Below, piece by piece: positions 34,573-41,445 of a stretch of 64,000 nucleotides of DNA (position 1 is the first letter of the stretch; every line of letters begins with the position of its first letter). The position numbers and the translations under genes are program-made. This DNA is from Sphingosinicella ginsenosidimutans (GTDB lineage Bacteria > Pseudomonadota > Alphaproteobacteria > Sphingomonadales > Sphingomonadaceae): contig NZ_VOQQ01000001.1 in NCBI RefSeq assembly GCF_007995055.1, positions 2,091,001 through 2,155,000 of the forward strand, read 5' to 3'. The notes under the pieces are model-generated. The model ran no database searches, was not told the DNA's origin, and saw only the letters and a list, made by a program, of their open reading frames with translations.

Positions 34573-34627
34573 AACCCGTGTTTTCGCCGTGAGAGGGCGA
34601 CGTCCTAGACCGCTAGACGAAGGGGCC
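34552..34627 (-). tRNA. tRNA-Glu (anticodon CTC)
   Basis: The minus strand from 34627 gives a full 76-base cloverleaf. The acceptor stem GGCCCCT pairs with AGGGGTC, and an A discriminator with encoded CCA follows. The anticodon loop CTCTCAC has CTC at positions 34-36 and a CGCC/GGCG stem. The T arm contains GGTTCGAGTCC. CTC reads GAG codons. It serves as integration site of the 15-kb element, while remaining functional. Confidence 0.97.
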
Positions 34628-34746
34628 GGCTGAAGCGGAAGCGGGGCGCATATGGGCTTGGGGGGCGCTCTGTCAAGGAAGGGCGCGCGAAAAGCGGCGG
34701 CGCCGGCCAGGGGCGCCGCTCTTGTGCGGTGCGCGCGGCCGCTGGC

Positions 34747-35046
34747 CTATTTGCCGCCGCCGGTCCCGGTCGAGGTGTCCGCCGGCGGGGTGCTTTCGGC
34801 ATCGTCGGCGGGAGCGGCCGGCTTGTCGGCGGCGCCGGTCGCGCTCGAGCCGGATGCAGCTTCCGCGCCCGGCTTCACCGCGTCGGCGCCCGCATTGGCC
34901 CCGGCATCGGCGCTGCCATTGGTATCAGTGGCGGCCGCGTTCGCATCGGCGCCATTGTCCGCACTGTTGTTGGCGGCGCCGGACTGGGTGCACGCGGCGA
35001 GGGAGAGGAGCGCGGCGCTCGCCGCGGCAAGGGTCAGGATTTTCAT
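34747..35046 (-). CDS. Low-complexity lipoprotein
   Basis: The product is 99 residues. MKILTLAAASAALLSLAACT is a lipoprotein signal with lipobox LAAC. The mature part is almost only Ala, Gly, Asp, Asn, Ser and Pro, with no folded domain expected. Such proteins are common and uncharacterised in sphingomonads. It is a monocistronic gene beside the tRNA, outside the element, divergent from the phosphatase-kinase genes. Confidence 0.75.
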   Translation of the reverse strand: MKILTLAAASAALLSLAACTQSGAANNSADNGADANAAATDTNGSADAGANAGADAVKPGAEAASGSSATGAADKPAAPADDAESTPPADTSTGTGGGK

Positions 35047-35198
35047 CATCGGCCCCGGATATTGTGGGAGGTCCGCCTGTCTAACCAGGTCGGCACCGTT
35101 ACGGAAGAGTCGCTTTATCGCGGGCGCACGCTATGCTTAGATAAGGCATCGCGCAGCACTCGGGGGGCGTTTATGCGGTTTCCTTTCCACCCTTTCGT

Positions 35199-35222
35199 GG
35201 CCCCGGGCCGCGGTCCGGGGCC
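35199..35222. repeat. GC-rich inverted repeat upstream of the PP2C gene
   Basis: GGCCCCGG and CCGGGGCC are separated by 8 bases and could form a strong hairpin 28 bases before the phosphatase GTG. There is no T tract after it, so an intrinsic terminator is not supported. It may simply fold the 5' untranslated RNA. Confidence 0.35.
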
Positions 35223-35249
35223 GTCGCCGACAAGGCCGGGAAGCCCGAC

Positions 35250-36007
35250 GTGGCCGTGAGCTACCAGCCCTTCCGGATCGAAAGCGGGGCGAAGACTCAC
35301 GAAGGCCGCGTGCGCGACCATAATGAGGATTCGTTCGTCGCCAAGGAAGGGCAGGGCCTTTGGGCCGTCGCCGACGGCATGGGCGGGCACGAGGGGGGCG
35401 AATGGGCGTCCGCCAAGATCGTCGAGAAGCTCGACGAGATGGAACTGCCCGAAGATTTCGACGCCGCCTGCGATGCCATCGCGGAGGCGATCCGCAAGGC
35501 CAATCGCGCGATCATCGTCGAGGCGCGGCGGCGCGCCAAGCAGATGGGATCGACCGTCGTCGCCCTGTTCGTTCGCGACGAGCGCTATGCGGTGCTCTGG
35601 GTCGGGGACAGCCGCGCCTATCTGCTTCGCGACGGCGCGCTCAAGCAATTGAGCCACGATCACACCCAGGTGCAGGAGATGGTGGCGCGCGGCATCATGT
35701 CGCCGGAGGACGCGATCGGCCATCCGATGGGGCATATCCTCTCGCGCGCCGTCGGCGTGCGCGACGAGATCGAGGTCGACAAGGTGACTGGCGAGGTCTG
35801 GCCGGGCGACATCTTCCTGATCTGCAGCGACGGCCTGCACGGCTATGTCGCCGAGGCGGACATCGTGCGGACGCTGACCCGCAGCCCCCCGAACATGTCA
35901 CCGAGGAGCTGGTCGAGATGACGCTCGCCAACGGCGCTCCCGACAATGTCACCGTGATCGCGGTCTGGGCCAGCGACCCGACCCTTCTCTCACTTCCGGA
36001 TCGGTAG
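35250..36007 (+). CDS. PP2C-type Ser/Thr protein phosphatase, with an apparent 1-base frameshift
   Basis: The N-terminal frame shows PP2C metal-binding motifs: GRVRDHNEDSFVAKEG, WAVADGMGGHEGGEWAS, YAVLWVGDSRAYLLRDGALK and DIFLICSDGLHGYVAEADI. The last motif, APDNVTVIAVW, with an essential Asp, lies in another frame and is reached only if one C is added to the C6 run at 35885-35890. The restored protein is about 252 residues, the normal length. The start is GTG 35250 or 35256. Its stop is followed 4 bases later by the kinase gene. It should reverse the phosphorylation made by that kinase. As given, the frame ends after TLTRSPPN with a wrong tail. Confidence 0.85.
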
Positions 36008-36011
36008 GATT

Positions 36012-38117
36012 ATGAGCGACGACAAGGACAAGACTCCGCCCGAGGGAGGCGAGGAGCGCACCGTCTTCATGCCGTCCGGAACCGAGCCCGGCGCCCCCGC
36101 GGCCGAGCCCGCGGCCTCGGAGCCGGAGACGGCCGCGCCCGAGCCGACCGCAGGGCAGCCGGGCGCTTCCGAACCGCCGGCCGCGGAGCCGGCGGCGCCC
36201 GCATCCGAGACTCCGGCCCCGGCTGAGGTGTCGCAGCCGACCACGGCCGGAACCCAGGCCGCCTTCACCCCCACCGAAAGTGCGCGCGCGATCAAGGTCG
36301 GCGACGTGCTCAACCATATTTTCGAGGTGAAGCGATTCCTCGCGCGCGGCGGCATGGGCGAGGTGTTCGAAGGCTGCAACGTCAACACCGACGAACGGGT
36401 CGCGATCAAGGTCATGCTGCCGGCGATGGCGGCGGACGAGAAGGTCGTCGCGATGTTCCGCAAGGAGGCGCGCACCCTCACGAAGCTCCAGCACGAGGCG
36501 CTCGTCTCCTATCGCGTGCTCGCGCAGGAGCCCAATCTCGGCGTGCTCTACATCGTCACCGAATTCATCGAAGGGGTCGAGCTGGCCGACGTGCTCGGCA
36601 AGGTCGAGCGCACGCCGGACGAGCTCAAGGGCCTGCTTCGCCGGCTCGCCTCGGGCCTGGGCGCCGCGCACAAGCTGGGCGCGATCCACCGCGACATGTC
36701 GCCGGACAACGTGCTGCTGCCGGCCGGCGACGTTCACCAGGCGAAGATCATCGATTTCGGAATCGCCAAGGATCTCGATTCCTCCTCGGCGACGATCGTC
36801 GGCGACGGCTTCGCCGGCAAGTTGAACTATGTCGCCCCCGAACAGCTTGGCGATTACGGGCGCGAGATCGGGCCGTGGACCGATGTCTACAGCCTCGCGC
36901 TCGTCATCCTGGCGGTCGCGCAGGGCAAGAACGTCAACATGTCCGGCTCGCTCGTCGATGCGATCGACAAGCGCCGCAAGGGGCCGGACATCTCGGCGAT
37001 CCCGGACAGCCTCAAGCCGACGATCGAGGCGATGCTTCGCCCCGACCCGAAGGATCGGCTGCGCTCGATGGAGGATGTCGTCGCGATGCTCGGCGGCGGC
37101 GCCGCGCCGCCGGCCCCGCCGCCGCCCGCGCCGGTCGCGCCGGTGCAGGCGCCGACCGGGGGAGGCGGCGGATCCAAGGCGCTGATCGTCGTCGGCGTGC
37201 TGATCCTCGCGCTGCTCGCGGCGCTCGGCGCCTGGTGGTTCATGGGCCGCTCCGCTCAGCAGACCGGCGCCGCGCCCGGCGCCGGCAACGTGGCCAGCAG
37301 CGATCCGGTCCAGGCCGCCCGCGGCGCGATCAACTCGGTGATCCCGTCGGTCAACTGCACCTGGCTCGAGATCGGCAGCGCGAGCGCGGGTGAGAATGGC
37401 GGGGTCGACATCGCGATGCGTGGTGTCGCCGGCGACGCCCAGGCGGCGCAGCAGGAGCTCGGCCGCGCGCTCGCCGCCGCCCATGTTGAAAATGCCCGGC
37501 TCGATTTCTCCGATGTCGCGCCGATCACGCCCGCCGGCTGCTCGGCGCTCGATACCTATCGCCAGGTGCGCGCGACGGAATCGACCCACATGTCGGTCGC
37601 CCAGCCGCGCTTCCAGATGGTGATGCAGCCCGAGGGCACCAGCTATGCGGGCCAGCTCGCCGCCAATGCCTCGGTCGAGTTCAACTTCGGCGATTCGAAC
37701 ACCGATTTCACGATCGTCGGGCTCGAGCCGTCGGGTGCGATCACCACGCTGATCCCGAGCCGGGCGGCCTTCGAGGCGGCGCTCGCACAGTCCGAAAACG
37801 GCCGGCCGATCGCGAGCGAGGGCAATGGCCGCTATCGGCTCAACATCGATCTCAACCATCAGGGCTGGTCCGGCATCCTGCTGCTGACCGGGCAGGGGCC
37901 GTTCGATCCCGCGCTCGTCGCGCCGCAGCTCGGCGCGCGCGGGCCGAACTGGACACAATCCTTCGTCAGCACCGCTTCGAACCAGCAATGGCACGCGGAA
38001 ATGGTGTGGTTCCAGTCGGTCAACGGCGGAAACGGGGGCGCCGCCGCCCCGCCGGCCGGCGAGTCCGGGCCGTCCTCGACGCCGCCGGCGGATCAGGAGG
38101 GGAGTGGCGGGAAGTAA
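36012..38117 (+). CDS. Membrane-anchored Ser/Thr protein kinase (PpkA/PknB-like)
   Basis: The product is 701 residues. Residues 1-90 are an Ala/Pro/Glu-rich tail with EERTVFMPSG, a possible phosphorylation site. The kinase domain runs from about 98 to 360: glycine loop ARGGMGEVFEG, VAIKVML with Lys133, IHRDMSPDNVLL with catalytic Asp228, IIDFGIAKDL and YVAPEQLG. One membrane helix follows at about 390-411 (ALIVVGVLILALLAALGAWW). The last 290 residues are periplasmic, with DUF4384-like features (a segment from about 520 on). It pairs with the PP2C upstream and the FHA protein downstream, the PpkA-PppA-Fha set known as post-translational switches. Confidence 0.92.
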   Translation: MSDDKDKTPPEGGEERTVFMPSGTEPGAPAAEPAASEPETAAPEPTAGQPGASEPPAAEPAAPASETPAPAEVSQPTTAGTQAAFTPTESARAIKVGDVLNHIFEVKRFLARGGMGEVFEGCNVNTDERVAIKVMLPAMAADEKVVAMFRKEARTLTKLQHEALVSYRVLAQEPNLGVLYIVTEFIEGVELADVLGKVERTPDELKGLLRRLASGLGAAHKLGAIHRDMSPDNVLLPAGDVHQAKIIDFGIAKDLDSSSATIVGDGFAGKLNYVAPEQLGDYGREIGPWTDVYSLALVILAVAQGKNVNMSGSLVDAIDKRRKGPDISAIPDSLKPTIEAMLRPDPKDRLRSMEDVVAMLGGGAAPPAPPPPAPVAPVQAPTGGGGGSKALIVVGVLILALLAALGAWWFMGRSAQQTGAAPGAGNVASSDPVQAARGAINSVIPSVNCTWLEIGSASAGENGGVDIAMRGVAGDAQAAQQELGRALAAAHVENARLDFSDVAPITPAGCSALDTYRQVRATESTHMSVAQPRFQMVMQPEGTSYAGQLAANASVEFNFGDSNTDFTIVGLEPSGAITTLIPSRAAFEAALAQSENGRPIASEGNGRYRLNIDLNHQGWSGILLLTGQGPFDPALVAPQLGARGPNWTQSFVSTASNQQWHAEMVWFQSVNGGNGGAAAPPAGESGPSSTPPADQEGSGGK

Positions 38118-38137
38118 GGCGAGGGCCGATATGGCGC

Positions 38138-38151
38138 GGCCCGGCCGGGCC
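38138..38151. terminator. GC palindrome between convergent genes
   Basis: GGCCCGGCCGGGCC lies between the convergent kinase and FHA genes, 20 and 5 bases from their stops. It could help both transcripts to end, but no T tract is present on either side, so an intrinsic terminator is only weakly supported. Confidence 0.3.
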
Positions 38152-38155
38152 GGGA

Positions 38156-39334
38156 TCAATCGTCCTTGCTGAAGCCCTCGCGCAGCTGCTTCTCGTAGGA
38201 TTTGCGGAACTGCTTGGCGAAGACCTCCATGAAGGCTTCGTCGGACTCGTTCTTCACCTTGGTATATTCGCGCTCATAGTTGCGCCACAGCGCGGCGTCC
38301 TGGAGCGAGGGCATGATCCGCGCGAGCACGCCGGCCTTGGTCGCGCGGCGGCGGATCGATCCGGGCGAGAAGCGCTCGAGCGTCGCACGCAGCGCGCCGG
38401 GGATCGCCTGAAGCGTCGCCACCTGGTGCGACTGAAGGTCGAGATAGGCGTCCTGGACGGCGCGATCGGCGTCCATGAAGCCTGGCTCGGGCGGGCTCAA
38501 CAGCCGCGCCAGCGCCTGTTCGGGCGATCGCGCGAACTTGATCGGGTTGTTGCCTTCGAGCTGGAGCGCGGTCGCCTCGGCGCCCATCTGCGCCTTGGCG
38601 CGGGCGCGGGCCTCGACCATCACGACCATGCCGGAGACGAGCCGGCGAAGCAGCAGGCCGGCGCGGCGGACCAGCTCCGGTGACCGGGTCACCGTCTTGT
38701 CCTCGGCGAGCGCCGCCGATTCGAGGAAGATGTCGACGAGCTGGTCGACATCCGCCGGCTCGCCGTCGACCGAAGGCCGCGCGGCCGCCGGTTCCGTCTC
38801 GCCGATCCCGCCGCGCGCCCAATCGACCTTGTTGATGTCGGCCAGCTCGGACCACATCATGGTCACGTTTTCCGGAATCTTGTCCTCGGCGTCCGCCTCG
38901 CTTTCGGCCGCCGGCTCGGCCGTCGCGGCCGGCGCCGGTTCCGCCGCTGCCGGCGGGGGAGGCGGCGGTGGTGGCGGAGGCGGCGGAGGAGGCGGCGGCG
39001 GCGGCGCGGGGGGCGCGTCCGCGACGACCTTGGCGGCGATCTCGAAATGGCCGATCGAAAAGACATCGCCATCCTCGATCCTGCGCTCGTCCGCCATCCG
39101 CTCGGTCGCGCCGTTGAGGAAGGTGCCGTTGGTGCTCATGTCCTTGAAGACATAGCCATCGCCCTCGCGACGGATTTCGGCATGGCGCGAGGAGATTGCG
39201 TTCTTCGGGTCAGGCAGGTTCCAGTCGCAATTCTTCGAGCGTCCGATCAGCGCCGTGCCCTGCTCCAGCGTGAAGCTCGGCATCATGCCCGGCTCCATCG
39301 CCTCGGCATTACGGATCGTCAGGACCAGAGACAT
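38156..39334 (-). CDS. tagH: FHA domain protein of the TagH type
   Basis: The product is 392 residues. The N-terminal FHA domain has all phosphothreonine-binding elements: ALIGRSKNCDWNL (Arg), AISSRHAEIRR (Ser, His) and MSTNGTFLNG (Asn). A run of about 20 prolines links it to a C-terminal domain from about 190 on, with GNNPIKFARSPEQALARLLS, VQDAYLDLQSHQVATLQAIP and LERFSPGSIRRRAT, the conserved core of TagH proteins linked to type VI secretion. No type VI structural gene is in the window. It would read the phosphorylation made by the adjacent kinase. It is transcribed towards the kinase gene. Confidence 0.88.
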   Translation of the reverse strand: MSLVLTIRNAEAMEPGMMPSFTLEQGTALIGRSKNCDWNLPDPKNAISSRHAEIRREGDGYVFKDMSTNGTFLNGATERMADERRIEDGDVFSIGHFEIAAKVVADAPPAPPPPPPPPPPPPPPPPPPAAAEPAPAATAEPAAESEADAEDKIPENVTMMWSELADINKVDWARGGIGETEPAAARPSVDGEPADVDQLVDIFLESAALAEDKTVTRSPELVRRAGLLLRRLVSGMVVMVEARARAKAQMGAEATALQLEGNNPIKFARSPEQALARLLSPPEPGFMDADRAVQDAYLDLQSHQVATLQAIPGALRATLERFSPGSIRRRATKAGVLARIMPSLQDAALWRNYEREYTKVKNESDEAFMEVFAKQFRKSYEKQLREGFSKDD

Positions 39335-39567
39335 GCGCCGATCAACCCCCTCGCGAATGTTGGCATGGGCAGGCCCGCCGGGCCCGGAACGGCGCGGCGA
39401 GCGCCGGCCGTGAAACGATCCTAGCAGCCTCGCTTCGGCCCGACAACGGCGCGCGCGGCCGTCGATCGGGCCGGCTTTTTCTTGTCCGCACTCAATTCAT
39501 CGCGTAGTAATCTCGCTTCACGGAAAAAGCGCCCAACGACACGAACTCGATTCAGAGGAGGCTTTCC

Positions 39568-40233
39568 ATGCGTAAACTTGCTTTCGCGCTGCTCGCGGGG
39601 GGGCTCGTTGCCGCTCCGGGCGCGCTGCTGGCGCAGCAGGCGCAGGCGCCGCAGAGCGCCGACGATTATGTCTGCCAGTTTTCGGGCGATTGCGCGAACC
39701 AGGCGCAGGCGGAGGATCAGTCCGATCAGACGCCGTCCGGCCGCCCGCGCATTTCGGCGACCCGCGGCTTCTCGCTCGCCCGTCCCAATGCGATGGCGGT
39801 GACGCCGAGCGGTGGATCGCGTCCGCAGGTCCAGGCGTCCGGCCAGCGCGCCAATCAGCGCCAGGTGGCCCATCGCCCGCAGGCGGCGCGCCCCGGCGGC
39901 CGCGTCGATCTTCGCGTCGAGTTCGCGCTCGGCTCGGCGGTCCTCTCTCCGGCGCAGCAGGATCGGATGCGCGCCTTCGCCGAGGCGCTTCGTCGGCCGC
40001 AGCTTTCGGGCATGCGCTTCCGGATCGAGGGGCATACCGATTCGATCGGCAGCCGCGCGAGCAACATGGCGCTGTCCCGGGCCCGCGCCGAAGCGGTGGC
40101 CGATTTCCTGACCAGCCAGGGCGTGCCGGCGAGCCGGCTCGACGTGCGCGGGTTCGGCTTCGATCGTCCGCTTCCCGGTCATCGCGCGTCCGATCCGTCG
40201 AACCGCCGGGTCGAGGCGGTGCGGATCTCGTAA
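39568..40233 (+). CDS. OmpA family outer-membrane/peptidoglycan-binding protein
   Basis: The product is 221 residues with signal peptide KLAFALLAGGLVAAPGALLA. A disordered Gln/Ala/Pro-rich linker follows. The OmpA C-terminal domain begins around residue 110: VDLRVEFALGSAVLSPAQQD, then FRIEGHTDSIGSRASNMALS and RAEAVADFLTSQGVPASRLD, ending GFGFDRPLPGHRASDPSNRR, with the Asp and Arg that bind diaminopimelate. There is no beta-barrel, so it is a periplasmic peptidoglycan-binding protein. AGGAGG lies before the ATG. A bidirectional terminator follows it. Confidence 0.88.
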   Translation: MRKLAFALLAGGLVAAPGALLAQQAQAPQSADDYVCQFSGDCANQAQAEDQSDQTPSGRPRISATRGFSLARPNAMAVTPSGGSRPQVQASGQRANQRQVAHRPQAARPGGRVDLRVEFALGSAVLSPAQQDRMRAFAEALRRPQLSGMRFRIEGHTDSIGSRASNMALSRARAEAVADFLTSQGVPASRLDVRGFGFDRPLPGHRASDPSNRRVEAVRIS

Positions 40234-40255
40234 CGCGCTTTTCTCTTTGCATAGG

Positions 40256-40295
40256 AAAAAGGCCGCTTTCGCCCTTGGCGAAGCGGCCTTTTTTT
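40256..40295. terminator. Bidirectional intrinsic terminator
   Basis: A 12-13 base stem (GGCCGCTTTCGCC with GGCGAAGCGGCC, one bulged T) has a 3-base loop. It is preceded by an A5 run and followed by T7. It lies between the convergent OmpA and TPR genes and should stop transcription from both sides. Confidence 0.9.
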
Positions 40296-40334
40296 GGTCC
40301 CGCGGCCTTGCCCTTCCGACCGGCAGGGTCGGGA

Positions 40335-41294
40335 TCAGTTGGTCGGAACGCCAAGCTGCCGGGCGGCGTCGCGCAGGCGTTGCTGGGTGGCGGCATCGCC
40401 GTTGAAGGCGGTCATGCCGGAGGTGAAGGCCTGCCGCGCCGCCGGCGCATCGTTCAGCACCATTCGCGAGCGCATCAGGCGGATCCACCCGTCCGCGTCG
40501 CGCGGATTCTGCCGGAGGCGCTCGGCGAGCCGATCGACCATGCCGCGCACCATCTGATCCTGCTGGCTCGGCGGGATCGAGGTCGCCTGCTGCATCTGCT
40601 CCTGGGTCGGCCCCGGAATGGCGGCGGTCGCGACCGAACCGGGGCTCTCGCGCGGCGGGGGCAGGCGATCGGCGATGTCGATATGGTTGCGCTCGGCGAT
40701 GCTCGTCGCCGCGTCGCGCACCTGGCTGTACCAGGCGGCCCCGTCGGGCGCGTCGCGCAGGAGGGCGATGAGGTCGTCGAGCGCGCCGCGATGGTCGCCG
40801 CGGAAATCGCGCAGCGTGGCGAGATAATAGCGCGCCTGCGGGTGGCCCGGCTGCGCCTGGAGCGCCCGGCGGAACAGCTGCTCGGCCTCCGGCGGCGGCG
40901 TCGCGCCACCGCGCAGCAGCACGGTCTCGCCTAGAAAGGCGACATAGTCGGCATTGTTCGGGCGAAGCTGCATCGCGCGGCGGAAGGCCTGCTCCGCCTC
41001 CTCATATTGCCCGATCTGGCGATAGGCGAGGCCGAGCTGGTACCAGCCGTCATCGTCCTCGGGATTGCGGCGCACCCGCTCGCGAAGCTGGCCGACGAAA
41101 TTGTGAACGTCGTCGCCCGGAGCATCGGCCTGACCGGCGTCCGCCGCCATGGCGTTGGTCGTCGGCGTCCTGTCCGCGCCGTTGGCGTGCGCGATCGAGA
41201 CGATCACCGCCACTGCCGCGATCAGGGCCGCCGCGATCAGGACCAGGGTTGCCGGCGCGAAACGCGGCGCGGAAGCGGGCTTTGGATCGGCCAT
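40335..41294 (-). CDS. TPR protein resembling cytochrome c biogenesis factor CcmI/CycH
   Basis: The product is 319 residues. One N-terminal helix, FAPATLVLIAAALIAAVAVI, anchors it. VHNFVGQLRERVRRNPEDDD followed by GWYQLGLAYRQIGQYEEAEQ and AFRRAMQLRPNNADYVAFLG are TPR repeats in the style of CcmI. A second repeat set lies at 235-310 (RLRQNPRDADGWIRLMRSRM). CcmI delivers apocytochrome c to the haem ligase. It stands directly before a locus encoding a ten-haem cytochrome, so a role in maturing that protein is attractive, though other ccm genes are not in the window. Confidence 0.78.
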   Translation of the reverse strand: MADPKPASAPRFAPATLVLIAAALIAAVAVIVSIAHANGADRTPTTNAMAADAGQADAPGDDVHNFVGQLRERVRRNPEDDDGWYQLGLAYRQIGQYEEAEQAFRRAMQLRPNNADYVAFLGETVLLRGGATPPPEAEQLFRRALQAQPGHPQARYYLATLRDFRGDHRGALDDLIALLRDAPDGAAWYSQVRDAATSIAERNHIDIADRLPPPRESPGSVATAAIPGPTQEQMQQATSIPPSQQDQMVRGMVDRLAERLRQNPRDADGWIRLMRSRMVLNDAPAARQAFTSGMTAFNGDAATQQRLRDAARQLGVPTN

Positions 41295-41445
41295 GACCGC
41301 GGATCATTACGGCAAAAAAGCGGACGTCAAGTCTGGCGTCGCCCAAAGAAGCTGCTAGACTGAACGCCTATGGCGTGTGCCTGCCGCTTGTCCCGCTGCT
41401 GGGACGGGATGGGCCTTGCCGCTCTGTGGGGGAGTGGGACCTAAA

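Noticed and set aside
34652..35140. Plus-strand frame opposite the low-complexity lipoprotein
   Set aside because: The minus strand has a lipoprotein signal and a start; the plus frame has only Ala/Pro/Arg composition.
38930..39010. Tandem GGC/GGA-type DNA repeat
   Set aside because: It is the coding region of the proline tract of the FHA protein, not an independent repeat.
35250..39334. Type VI secretion locus
   Set aside because: Kinase, phosphatase and TagH-type proteins suggest it, but no tssA-M, hcp, vgrG or clpV gene is in the window; only the regulatory parts are present.
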